Below are positions 54,178-64,000 of a DNA stretch of 64,000 bases, piece after piece. Position 1 is the first letter of the stretch. Each line of letters opens with the position of its first letter. A model generated the notes under the pieces. It saw only the letters and a program-made list of their open reading frames with translations, was not told the DNA's origin and did no database searches. Where the stretch lies: the NCBI GenBank assembly GCA_022559985.1, contig JAFJTR010000001.1, positions 248,001 to 312,000 of the forward strand, given 5' to 3'. The position numbers and the translations under genes were made by a program. The DNA is from Parastagonospora avenae f. sp. tritici 18332-5. Lineage: Eukaryota; Ascomycota; Dothideomycetes; Pleosporales; Phaeosphaeriaceae.

Positions 54178-55282
54178 TCAAGATTCCTCGTCGCCTCCCA
54201 GTGCGTTGCTTGCCCACTGATAACTTCCCAAGAATATTGCGCCGCCGACACTGATCCAGCCAACTCTTGGCCCTATGCCTGCGAAGAACGCCCTTGGACC
54301 AGAATCTTTCAGTATTTGTGAGAGCATCGTGAACATTGGTTGTTTCTCCTTCGCAAGCATCATCCTCGTCTTGAGTACGTCGAGCGGTGTCGTGAGACCT
54401 GCTGCCACGGCGCCAGCTACAGAGCCGAGCAGCCCTCCTTCCAACCCAGTAACTTGTGATCGACCTGTTTGACTGCAGCGGTGCCGTTTCATGGCTTCCC
54501 AGAGGGGGAACTGAATGATTGTGAATGGCACTTCACGGATAATGGTGATCGACCAGCCACGATAGAGTTCCTTCCATACGTGTATGAGCCCACGAGTCTG
54601 CCGCTGGTTCAAAATATGTGTCAATGCCGACAGAGACGAGGGATGCTGACTTGCTTGTGCACGCTGTTTGACGACTTCCGTAGGCACTCGCACAGCACAA
54701 GCAGCTACTTCACCCACGCTCGCCGCTAGCATGTGAACCAAGGCCTGATTCCCAGGGTCTACGACTTCTTCCTTGTATGGCTTGCCTTCAGCATTGTATT
54801 GTATTGAGGTCTGTGGCACCGCAAATGATCGTTTTATCGAGTCATAGGTGACGAAGAAGAGCGCGGCTCCTGGGGCAGATCCGACAATCGCACTTCCTAC
54901 GCCCCGATATATACCATTGAAGCCCCCAGATGCGGCAAAACCCGCGCTTGACTGCAGTCTTGTCTTGAGCGTGTCGAGGGGGTAGAGGGAAAGGTCTACG
55001 GTCGTACCGGCCAAGCCACCTGCCTAACATGTGTGAGCATGTAATATCAAAGCATGAGAGAATAAAGGATGATGTGAAAGAAGAGGAGACACAATGTCGC
55101 CAAAACGTGGGCCCCTCAAGGTGGAACACAGCAGACGCGTTGTGCACGCGACACTTCCGAACTCTTGAAATTGACCAAAGTAAATCAATTCGATAATAAA
55201 AAGATGCACTCACTATAAGCGACCGCAGGTATGGTGACTCAACCCATGCGCGCCCGCTACCCGGCTCGAGGACATGCTGCAT
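54178..55282 (-). CDS. Mitochondrial carrier, S-adenosylmethionine type (Pet8/SLC25A26)
   Basis: Exons 55282-55214 and 55023-54178 around a 190-nt intron give 304 aa. Three carrier repeats show the signature motifs YPLDTLKTRLQ, VPTEVVKQRAQ and TPLDVLKTRMM, each starting an odd-numbered helix in the inner membrane. The start AGGLAGTTVDLSLYPLDTLK and the first-repeat loop FNGIYRGVGSAIVGSAPGAA are close to the SAM carriers, which bring the methyl donor into mitochondria. The insert QYNAEGKPYKEEVVDPGNQA is typical of fungal forms. The first intron is longer than others here and might hide a small exon, but the phase is correct as drawn. Confidence 0.87.
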
Positions 55283-55476
55283 AATTGACGTGCAGACGCG
55301 AATGTCTGAGCGATGATGTCGTTTTGTACATTTTAGCGTGGCCTGTGCTCAGGCTAGGATTACCCTTCTCAAGGCCGAGCCCGCCATCTCAACACTCACA
55401 TCTCCTCGGATTCAGATTTTCTGAAATAGCTGAAGGATATAGGCCAATAGGAGGCCGATATGTTGTATGCTCGGCG
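55283..55476. promoter_or_regulatory. Bidirectional promoter region carrier / WRAP53-like gene
   Basis: Fewer than 200 nt separate the preferred start codons of two divergent genes. Confidence 0.45.
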
Positions 55477-57033
55477 ATGAGCGAAGCGGGGTTGAAAGTG
55501 CGATGTCTGGCGAGTACAAGGATTTCGAGCCCGAAATGGCCAGAGGAACAGAAAGAGCTATTGAGACGGGTGGAAGACAAGATTGATCGACACTTGGATG
55601 ACTCTGAACAGGGCACCCTGTTCGAAGAGAATATACACAACTTATCACTCGCGGATGTGGACGAGCCACATGACGAAGCTGAGGAGAAGCAGCGCAGATC
55701 AATCACGGGATCAAGCTCGGTATCGCCATCAGACCTGGACAGCGATTCTGACTCCAACGATAGAGGGAAAATCAGTGCCCAGTCATCGGGCAGCCATGCC
55801 GAGTCTCATACGAGCTGTATCCAAGAAGCTCAGCTATCTCCAGACGGAACATGTATCTTCACATCAGACTTCAACCGCTCCTTCTCTGTCTATCCCATAG
55901 ACACCTCACCTCAATCTGATAACAGCACCCGACCACTCAAACCTTACGCTCGTTTCACGTCTCCTGATCCCATTTGGTCATTTGCAGCTAGTCCCCTCTT
56001 CGACGTCAACGACGCCAGCAGCACACACGTGCTCATCAGCCGACGAGACCGCTACATCACGCTACACAACGCCCTCTGGGACATAACCCAACCCCAACCC
56101 CAAACCCAAATCAACACCCAAACCATCAATATCGCCACTCCCATAACATCCTACAAACTCATCAACACCCTAACCGAAGCCATCATCGCCCCCCTAAGCC
56201 TCACCTACGCCCACTCCGGCACACACTTCTTCGCCGCGCACCGCAACGCCATCGCAACCTTCGACCTAGCCTCCCCCTCCGCACCCATCCACACAATCCC
56301 CACCATCCCCTCCGCCCGCAGCAAACTCAAAGGCGGCGGCCGCGGCTTCAAAGGCTGGCTCTCCAGCCTAACTTTATCCCCGCCCTCGCCGTTCGCGACC
56401 GGCGGCCTGCTCACCGCTGGCAGCCGCACGCGCTGCATCGGCATCTACGACGCGACGAGCGGCGCGGAAATCACGACATTCAGTCTCCCCGGGACGCTCG
56501 ATGGTAAGAAAATCAAATCCCGCCACGAGGACATGCAAAGAGTCATGGGCGACGGCGTCTCCTGCCTTAAGTACTCGCCCTGCGGCACATATCTGTATGT
56601 CGCCGAAAGACAATCAGACGTCCTGCTCATCTACGACGTGCGGCACTTCAGCCTCGCGTTGGGATATTGCAAGGGCAGGAATGCAATGTCGAATCTTAAG
56701 TGCGGGTTTGATGTGTGGAATGCTGGCGCGAGTCCGTATGATGTTGAGGGGCTGAGTCATGAGGTTTGGGCGGGCGGAGTGGATGGGAAGGTCAGGGTGT
56801 GGCGGGATCCGTATCGCAAGGAGGGGGCGGTGGAGGCGGACGAGGTGGTTGTGGTGGGGGAGGGAGATGCGCCGGTTGTGGGGACGATGGTGCATGCCAG
56901 TGGGGGTTTGGCGGTTGCGGCGTGTGGGAAGGTGGATGCTGGTTGCGATGAGGGGACGGGGAGCAGAGGCGGAGGAGGGGCACGGCCGAAGTATAGGGAG
57001 TATGGGAGTGTGGATGTCTTGGGGCTGGGTTGA
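55477..57033 (+). CDS. WD-repeat protein, WRAP53/TCAB1-Swt21-like
   Basis: Single exon, 518 aa from MSEAGLKVRC. The frame is open to an ATG at 55285, but that is 3 nt from the divergent gene's start and its product is unconvincing. The N-terminal third is acidic (SPSDLDSDSDSNDRGK). Then comes a WD propeller: EAQLSPDGTCIFTSDFNRSF, THFFAAHRNAIATFDL, a basic insert KLKGGGRGFKGWLSSLTLSP, and GVSCLKYSPCGTYLYVAERQ. The order PDGTC...TSDFN with the later GWLSSL matches WRAP53/TCAB1, which binds box C/D and H/ACA-type small RNAs and telomerase in animals; fungal Swt21 is linked to snRNA and splicing functions. The tail is Gly-rich and low-complexity. Confidence 0.78.
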   Translation: MSEAGLKVRCLASTRISSPKWPEEQKELLRRVEDKIDRHLDDSEQGTLFEENIHNLSLADVDEPHDEAEEKQRRSITGSSSVSPSDLDSDSDSNDRGKISAQSSGSHAESHTSCIQEAQLSPDGTCIFTSDFNRSFSVYPIDTSPQSDNSTRPLKPYARFTSPDPIWSFAASPLFDVNDASSTHVLISRRDRYITLHNALWDITQPQPQTQINTQTINIATPITSYKLINTLTEAIIAPLSLTYAHSGTHFFAAHRNAIATFDLASPSAPIHTIPTIPSARSKLKGGGRGFKGWLSSLTLSPPSPFATGGLLTAGSRTRCIGIYDATSGAEITTFSLPGTLDGKKIKSRHEDMQRVMGDGVSCLKYSPCGTYLYVAERQSDVLLIYDVRHFSLALGYCKGRNAMSNLKCGFDVWNAGASPYDVEGLSHEVWAGGVDGKVRVWRDPYRKEGAVEADEVVVVGEGDAPVVGTMVHASGGLAVAACGKVDAGCDEGTGSRGGGGARPKYREYGSVDVLGLG

Positions 57034-57184
57034 TCAGAAGTATTGCATCACTTGATAGTCAATAAGGGGCCGAGACCATGCTGCTCGACGCGATAGATGT
57101 CGATACAACATTCCATTATGTACAGCTATACAAAAGTACCTAGGCACCACACACCTCAACATGCAAAACTTCTTCCAGTCGTAT

Positions 57185-60100
57185 TCAAGGACCAAAAGCA
57201 GCGTTCCCTTCACCAGCAAGAACGCCTCGAGGCTGACTGTTCCTGTCCGCCTCGCTGCTCGCCTTGCCTTCGCTCGCATTACTCGATCCAGGGCCGGAGA
57301 GATTGCTTGCATTAGACGATGGTCCAGGCTGCATGAAAGGGAGACCAGGGTGAGGTGCAGGCGGCTTGATCTCCTTGCGGCCATTGGCCTTGTAGTAGAG
57401 TAGGACGTCGCCGCCACCACGCCAAACGTGAGCTCGAAGAGAGGCCAAGGTCATAGTTGGCGGAATAAGCTTCACACATATCAGCATCATAGCACGCTTC
57501 CAAGCACCAGCGAAGATAAAAACATACCTGTCCATGACACCACAACTCCAGGTACTCCTCAGGCTTCAATCTGCCCTCGTCCTCCGCCTCTTCTTTGGTG
57601 GGCGGCGCCTCGATCCTCTCGGCCACGTATCCCAGAATCTTGCGGGCGCGCAGCATGCGATTTGCGTTGAGGCGATTGTTGCTGAGTTTCGAATTAGCTT
57701 TCGCCGCTTGCTCGAAGGGTATGGAGAAGGGGAGGTACCCGTCGGATGAGATGCTTGGAAGCAGGTTTTGGAAGGGTTCGAGTATGAAGGATACTTTGAC
57801 TATGTCTTTTGGTGGGAGGGTGTTCTGCACCGGGCGTTAGCAACATACTCTGCAAAGGATTTGAGGACAGTATGCCAGAAGACTTACGCGTAGGAGCACT
57901 TCGGCCAGCCACATTGGTGCTGCTTTCTCGATGAGATCGGCCTGTTGGCCCAAGGAGCCCACTTTGCCTTCGAAGAGATCTGCTACTCCACCGGCTTCAG
58001 GTCTATCTTCTTGAATCAATATTGTTGTGCTCGCAGGCGGCTTCAGTACTGGTGTTTCATTCGGCAAGCTCGGCGTGATCTGGCTTTCAAGCTTGTTTGC
58101 ACCTACTGCCAACTGCTCTTCGTAGCCCTGCCGTATCCTCTGTATGGAGCCAGAGAAATTGTCCTCGAAGACTTTCTCGTCTGTCTTGTTTGAACGCGAA
58201 TCACTGTCTTCAGCCTTTTCGTCTACTACCGCAGGTTTCGCAGGCTCAACGACGGCAGTTCCGGTGCTGAACAGTTTCTTGTTAAAACCGAACTTCTTGC
58301 CAAACATGCCCTTACCCTTCTTAGCTGGCGTGTCGGGCTCGGTGGGCGAAGAAACAGTCTCTTCTTTGGCTTCAGCGGCGCCTTCGGTTGCCGCAGCAGG
58401 CTTTCCGTTCCCGTTAGCATTTCCATTCGTGGCAGAAGTCACCTGGCCGAAGTAGTCAGGCTCAGCTCCGTTCATAGAGCTTCTCTGTGTCTGAGTCTTC
58501 TCGAGTTGTGAACCTTCTTCAGTCGTAGGAGTAAGGTATGGGTTGTGCTGTGAGTTTCGTCCTGCGCTCTGAGGATGTCCCATTGGAGTTGCCAGCCCGA
58601 TAGCTAGACCTGGAGTATGCGGCACGTGCGCTCCGTTGGCCTTGATTGTACACACAGACGCTGGCCCGGAAGATGCTTCATTCCAACCATTGATGTTCAT
58701 CGCAGGTATAGCAATGTTCGTGGGTCGGCCCGGATGGCTTTGCTCCTTCTGGGATAGCAGACTTGTGCGGAAAGTCTCGTCGCGTTTGATCTCTTCGTCG
58801 ATGAGGTTTGAGAACAAGTATCGCAATATCCACTTGCCCAGATTTACTATAGTCGATTAGCCAGCGTTTCTGTGGAAAAGTGGGATGTCATACTTCGATG
58901 GTCTTCCCGGAAATCAATCTGCTCTTCTAATTGCAGCTCATCGGCGTACATCTCAGCGTCAAAGCAGTGGTTCTCTTCTAGCACGCATGTCAGGGTTCCT
59001 ATCCGAGTGTCGACACCGCACCAGTGTGCTACGCTTTCGCGAGTGTTGACTTCTGGTACAACGTCTTCGAGATGCTTCTTGCCAAAAGACTTGATTGGAG
59101 CACACTAGATTTTATCAGCGGTGTCCGACTTGGTCAGATTTGTCAACTCACCTGCAGCAAATCCCACAGCATAACTTCGCCTGCTGTGTCCAACGTGAGT
59201 ACTCTCCGGCGATCGTTGAGTAGATGGTGCTTGATCAGGCCATTTTGGCCTTCTATCGAGTGATCTGGCAGGCCCCGTACTGGCGCAAAGGCATGGTCTG
59301 GAGCCGCCAAAACCTCGGCTGGTTTCCGTGAGCTTGCAATCGTAGCAGCTTCGGGGTCCTTTACAGACAACTGTGGGAATGGCGCAGTGTTCGCCATCCG
59401 CAATAATGCCTTGAACGGTATCTTCTCAGTTGTACTGCCAATCTTTGGGCTAGAAGCAGGCGGAGACGGGTATCGTGATCGCGTGGAACTCTTCTGCCAC
59501 TTGTAGGACTCGGGCAGCTCGACTTCGGTGGCCATTTCGACATCATTCCATCTGTTGATGCTCGAGCTGGATGTGGCAGTCCAGATGTAGTCCCCGGCAA
59601 CTGCGAGCTTGTTGACACCCTCGTGTTCTTGACACACTGCTACGGACAGACCTTCGTCCATCTCCGCGCAGTTGCGCACATCGCTCTTGGCGACCACGCC
59701 AGATCGATCTGACGAGTAGAAGACTGAGAGCTGTGGGCAGTCTGAGAAGAGCGACCACACGCTGTCGTTGTGCATGGTGAGCGTGTACATGCATCGCCCG
59801 GCAGTCATGGACCATACTTTCACGGTCTGGTCGGACGAACCGGTCAAGATGGTGTCGCCGTCCTGCGCTATCAGAATATCCCGCACGTTGTCCGTATGTC
59901 CGACAAACTTGGTGATGCGCTTGCCCGATCGCGAGTCCCATACTCGCACAATGCTTTCTGGCCCACCACTGGCGATGATGTTCGGCGTCACGGCTAGAGC
60001 GTACACGGAGCCCTTGGCGGTGTTCTCATCCTCGCCGACTGCAATCTGCAGCTTCTTGCCGGCGCCATTAAGATCCCACAGGCTGATCTTGTGATCGAGG

Positions 60101-60686
60101 CCGCCCGAGGCTACCCAGTTCTCAGTTCCGCCTGGTGATGCAACGCGCTTGACGTAGTCGCTATGCAAGCCGATGGTCTGCGGTGGGATTGGGTCGGACG
60201 CGGCAGGTCGCCATACCTTTACGGTAATGTCCGAGGACGCAGACACGAGCGCCTGGTTGTCCTGGGCGAGTACAATGTCGTTGACCCAGTGCGTGTGCGC
60301 CTGGACCTGGCTGCGGAACTGCGTCGGCGGCGGCTTGTAGGTGGTGGAATTGGTGTCGGCGAAGGGGTCGCGCTCTTCGTCGCTCTTGGTGAGGTCGAGG
60401 TGGAGGTCCCATGCGCAGATGACGCCGTCGCGGCCGCCCGAGTAACTGGGGTCTGTCAGTCGCCATAGGCCGCGATGCTATAGCAGCTCGGATACACACA
60501 GGATGGAATTCCGCGAGTCGACAGCGAGGCCATTCACTCCGAGTCTGTGTCCCCCGGCCGAGTTCGCAAGCGGCAGCACTGCGCGATTAACACGGTCAGC
60601 TTGTGCTCTTCATTACGTCGCAGATGTGCATGCAAGGGCGGCTATGATTTACCGTACGAAATACGCTTCCGCGCTGAGCGACCCAT
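57185..60686 (-). CDS. WDR48/UAF1 homologue (WD repeats plus DUF3337)
   Basis: Seven exons (60686-60653, 60578-60500, 60445-59152, 59104-58894, 58846-57888, 57824-57528, 57469-57185) give 1052 aa, all phases agreeing. The 34-nt first exon encodes [11 protein letters not shown] and joins to [20 protein letters not shown], the typical WDR48 start. Seven or eight WD repeats follow to about residue 370 ([27 protein letters not shown]). The C-terminal DUF3337 region contains [41 protein letters not shown] and [14 protein letters not shown], a ubiquitin-like fold. Homologues activate the deubiquitinases USP1/12/46 (Bun107 in S. pombe). The middle is disordered and Asn/Glu-rich. Confidence 0.9.
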
Positions 60687-61372
60687 CGATTAAGGTTGCG
60701 CCGACATGCGGTGCGGGCAGCAAGGTGTTGGTCTAAGGAAAACAGTTGCTTCAGCTACTGGAGGGAGAGACGGCTGGTGAATGCACCAAGTGACGACCTG
60801 CTAGGCCAAGGCCCCTGCCCTGGCTTTCCCCAACACTAGCTACGGCCTGCGGGTCGCTAAGGGACGACATTGCGGCGGGGTTCAAGCTCAATTGCGCTGA
60901 TCAAACGGTCTCTCGTGGCATTGCTTGGCGGACAGTTACGTCACGGGCTTGATAATAGTTCGCGGGTACTTCAACTTTAACTGAACCCTTGCCCCAGATG
61001 TTTGAGCCTTTCACCGCAACGATCCCAAGAACGTGGAAGTGGATTCGCCACGATGCGAACGACGCAGGCACGCACCTGGACCTGTCTTCCGGGAACACTT
61101 CCGTCTTGGCGCTTACATAACCGGATAAATGGCATCCTTCACGATCTAGCAAGTTCGTTCTTATTACCAGTTTCAATCTTGCAGCGATTCGTACTTTATA
61201 TAGAAAAATTGCCATAACACTTTTTTCGACACAGCATGTACATCTCAAATACATATTCAGCAGATTGCGAGCATCAAGAACTCTGTCTCCGAAGCTCCAA
61301 ATCTCCCGACCAAGCATGAAGTCAAACAGTATGGCATGAATCCTGGAAGCACAAACAAGATGCAAAAAGAGA
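60687..61372. other. Intergenic region upstream of the WDR48 homologue
   Basis: Promoter of the WDR48 gene on the left. The rest has no coding signal up to the tRNA-like elements. Confidence 0.45.
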
Positions 61373-61400
61373 TGGACGTGGTGCGACTCGAACGCACAAT
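61373..61400 (-). pseudogene. tRNA 3'-half-like element
   Basis: A perfect T arm (GTGCG / TTCGAGT / CGCAC), then CACGTCC and A, followed by TCTCTTTTT as a Pol III terminator. A matching 5' half (GGACGTG or wobble equivalent) was not found within 160 nt upstream on the strand, so it is a tRNA remnant or part of an unusual split gene. Confidence 0.3.
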
Positions 61401-61578
61401 CCCTTACATTCCTCCTGGCCTTAGTCGGTCCGGGAAGGCTGATCGCAGCTCTATGATGCCACAAGGCTGGATCTCTGTATGGCTAGATACTTCCTAAGAG
61501 AGCATGTACTGTACGAACAGCGAAGAGAAAGCAAAGCACAAGCAATTCCAAAACAGAAAAGTACTTGCAAAAGGAAAT

Positions 61579-61738
61579 TGAACGCGCTGTGACTCGAACA
61601 CAGGTCTCTCACACGTTGGAAAAGTGAGTCAACTCCCTTACATCAGCGAGCCACAGAATCAGGTTGTACCCAACAGGATTCTTCGGACATCTCCGGGCTA
61701 CCCACGCTGTGAGGGCCATACCACTAGGCCACGCATCC
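61579..61738 (-). ncRNA. 160-nt tRNA-like RNA with internal Pol III promoter
   Basis: The minus strand reads GGATGCG at the 5' end and CGCGTTC plus A at the 3' end, which pair over 7 bp with two G-U pairs. Next to the 5' arm is a perfect box A (TGGCCTAGTGG, 61731-61721) in a D-arm-like sequence. Next to the 3' arm is a T arm CTGTG / TTCGAGT / CACAG (61603-61587). CTCAC at the end of the 5' part can pair with GTGAG before the T arm. Between them lie about 87 extra nt with no U33-anticodon arrangement that I can accept. It could be a tRNA with a long intron, a pseudogene or a tRNA-derived RNA. TTTT follows the 3' end. Confidence 0.35.
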
Positions 61739-62781
61739 TTGAAGTGTTATATACCCCAAAAACAGGCCAGCGAAAGGATCTGAACATGCTGCGAAATACT
61801 GAGATGGTGGGAGGTAAGTATACAATGTGACATCGGATGTTGTCGATGATGCGAGGAAGGAGCGTGGGTGTTGAGCGAAAGGAGTCATAGTTAGGATGTA
61901 CAGGAAAAGGTGCAACAACAACGAGCCAAAAGGAAGTAATTGAACTGAGAGCATGAACCTCTTCTGCTGTTCTCTCATTATTGCCTTTCAATACCTCGCT
62001 CGCCCCCACTACCCATTCTCCACCATCCCCCCATTCCCCTACCAACCCACTAACCCACTAACCCACCAAAAAATAGAATTCCTCATAGCACCCTTCTCCG
62101 AAGGCAAATAGCTTAGATACGCGGTCCGATTCGAATCCACGCCCTTAATGAAACCCACTTGTGATGAAAGTGGTTAATAATCTGAATGCAGATGGATGAT
62201 TGCTACGCCTATATGTGAGATCATGCAAGATCAGCAGTATGTGATGCTGTCTGAGAAGTGTAGCTCTGATGATGGGATGATGGAGGATTGGAGTGGATAT
62301 ATAGAGGATGTGTGGGCTGAAGGGAGTTCAGATAGAAGCACAAAGCGTGCGTAGCAGAGTGGAACGGGCTGTTTATTTCGATGCTCTTGTGGGCCTCATG
62401 ATTGGAAGCGAGCGAGTAGGTGCGTGTTGTGTTGTTGTTGTTGTTGTTGTGGTGGTGGTGGTGGTGGTGGCAGGTACGCTTAGCGAGCGTATTCGTGGAA
62501 GGAAGGAGCGAGGCACGACCTGCACATCGATTAGCATTACACGACCAACGCATCCACAAGCATCTCCAGGTAGAAAAGGTACTCGAGATGCATAAGTGCC
62601 ACAATGGGAGGTATTAAATCTTGTATATTTCAGAGCTGCAAGGCAAGGTGTAGACGAGCGTTACAAATTCGCCCAAACCAAAGCTCCATGCCCACCATAA
62701 ACCATGCTCTTTGTCTAGCCATGAAGTCATGAATTTGTATCCTTTTCTTACTCCCGCGAACTATGATACAAAGAAGTGCGC
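61739..62781. other. Gene-poor stretch with microsatellite
   Basis: Contains GTT then GTG trinucleotide repeats (about 62431-62471), and a box-B-like GATTCGAATCC at about 62128 without a pairing T stem. The right end is 3' flank of ACL2. Confidence 0.5.
62431..62471 (+). repeat. GTT/GTG trinucleotide microsatellite
   Basis: A run of GTT units passes directly into a run of GTG units. Confidence 0.9.
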
Positions 62782-63852
62782 TTAACCGGAGAACTCCTTG
62801 ATGTCGGTAGTCTTGCCGGGGACGAGCGCCAAAGGCACGATACCTGAAACGTGCATCTCTGGGCCGAAGACGTGCATGTTGAGGCCGAGCTCCTGGCCGA
62901 CGTTCTTGATGTTCTTGAGACCCTCCTGGTAGTTGGGGCCCGCACGACGGATCCAGATCTGGACGTTGTGCTCGACGAGAAGGGGTGCAACTTCCCTCAG
63001 TGCGCGGATGACACCCTTGAAGGTGGACGCGACGTTGGTGAAGTTGGCAATACCACCACCGATGAACAGGACCTTGCCCTCCTCGTGCTGAGGAGCACGG
63101 AGCATGAGATCGAGGACTGTGCGGGCGTAGTGGAAGGTCTGCGTCTCAGTGGGAGCACCAGAGTACTCACCGTAGTTGGCGAGTTCACTGGCAAAACCAG
63201 CAGAGGCGATCGCATCGGCGTAGACGACGGACGCACCACCACCAGCAACTAGAGTCCAAACACGGCCGGTGGCGTTGAGGATAGTAAGCTTAAGCGACGC
63301 ACCGGTCTTGGCGTCCATCTCAGCGATGTAGGCCTCCTCCTTGCTCATCTCACGACCGAAGGGAGCGGGGAACTCCATGGGTGGACCAACATCGATGTTA
63401 GTCTTAGCGTCCTTTACAAGACCGAGCGGCGTGCCGAGAGCAGTTGCGCTGCGTGCAATCGCCCACTTAGCACCGCACTCGAATTCAGCAGTCTGGTCAA
63501 GCTTGGCAGCGAGATCGAGGAAGTGAACCTCTGCAGAGGTGGCATCCGCGTTGGGGATGACGACGAGAGGGTTGATCTCGAGGTAGCTATGAGGTACGTC
63601 AGCCCTGTGTAGTGTCGAGGTGTGAAGGTGTACTCACGTGAACTGGCAGTCAACGTAGACGGCGTATAACCGCGAGATGAAGTCGACGAGGACATTGTGT
63701 ACACCCTTAGGAACCTTGCTCAAGAGGGTGGAAGCGATTTGCTCGTTGGATGGGTACTCCTTGAGGTCGACGGGAATGAGAAGCTTCTCAGCCTTCTCAT
63801 CGACATCGCCAACATCAACACCACCCTCGTGGGTGAAGAGGATCCAATCACC
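62782..63852 (-). CDS. ACL2: ATP-citrate lyase subunit 2, partial (3' part)
   Basis: ACL cleaves cytosolic citrate with CoA and ATP to acetyl-CoA and oxaloacetate for lipid and acetylation pathways; in ascomycetes it is built from two genes. Two exons are visible (63852-63638, 63586-62782) around a 51-nt GTGAGT...CATAG intron, giving the last 340 residues. The first starts [20 protein letters not shown] (ATP-grasp end) and reads [17 protein letters not shown]; the second carries [59 protein letters not shown] and [15 protein letters not shown] of the citrate-binding domain, ending KEFSG. The 5' exons lie beyond the right edge; the upstream intron covers at least 63853-64000. Confidence 0.93.
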
Positions 63853-64000
63853 CTAAGCGACAGTCAGCGATCGGATCGGGCCATGCATGATTGGCGCGAT
63901 CGCCGAAAGCGATCAAGAAGAGCCGCAACACCATAAAGAAGAAATTAACTGCGGGCTGGAAGCGTCCAACAGGCAAGGAAGTGTGGTGAATTGACATGTG

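Noticed and set aside
55285..55476. Upstream start of the WRAP53-like protein
   Set aside because: It would begin 3 nt from the divergent carrier's start codon, and the extra 64 residues look like translated leader.
62120..62150. Possible tRNA from the box-B-like GATTCGAATCC
   Set aside because: The flanking bases do not form a T stem on either strand and no acceptor partner is nearby.
1..64000. CRISPR arrays, bacterial operons, insertion sequences or viral genes
   Set aside because: No spaced direct repeats or prokaryotic signals; the window is eukaryotic with spliceosomal introns, and no transposase, integrase or viral protein was recognised.

Overview
The window is nuclear DNA from a filamentous ascomycete (Pezizomycotina). 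A dothideomycete is my best guess. The evidence is a set of fungal-type genes (a laccase with a short C-terminal plug, a fungal rhodopsin-domain membrane protein, the two-gene-type ATP-citrate lyase subunit ACL2, Sld3 and Prp5) and introns mostly of 45-63 nt with GTANGT donors and CTRAC-like branch sites. Genes lie on both strands without operons. Nearly every exon boundary below was worked out by reading splice signals and checking reading phase by hand; no transcript data were available.

Layout. 1-8.9 kb: Sld3 replication regulator, a secreted MRJP/yellow-like protein, an F-box protein and a coiled-coil protein. 9-12.6 kb: no confident gene, but unresolved coding-like blocks, a hairpin and a short tandem repeat. 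12.6-25 kb: HMG-box factor, GINS subunit Psf1, a hidden 93-aa spliced gene, Prp5 RNA helicase head-to-head with Erb1, and a bHLH factor. 26.6-31.4 kb: a drug-type MFS transporter and a sugar-type MFS transporter around a diverged tandem duplication. 32.85-33.0 kb: a tRNA-Pro gene. 33.4-41.6 kb: alkaline ceramidase, an aldo/keto reductase, a C2H2 factor, two small genes and a rhodopsin-domain protein. 41.6-54.2 kb: gene-poor, with two small unknown genes, a laccase and a Thr-rich secreted protein. 54.2-64 kb: S-adenosylmethionine-type mitochondrial carrier, WRAP53-like WD protein, a WDR48/UAF1 homologue, tRNA-like elements and the 3' part of ACL2, which runs off the right edge.

The most striking observation is the tRNA-Pro(AGG) gene at 32854-32995. 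Removing one 52-nt block and one 18-nt block gives a textbook tRNA with 7-bp acceptor, 5-bp anticodon and 5-bp T stems, followed by a T7 Pol III terminator. The 18-nt block is at the normal anticodon-loop intron position. The 52-nt block interrupts the D arm and has every feature of this genome's mRNA introns (GTAAGT start, CTAAC 10 nt before an ATAG end, typical length). It looks like a spliceosomal intron inside a tRNA gene, and it splits the internal promoter box A.

Other recurring themes are very small exons (6, 13, 25 and 35 nt), stopless 51-nt introns in PRP5 whose retention would keep frame, and several housekeeping genes that share short divergent promoters.
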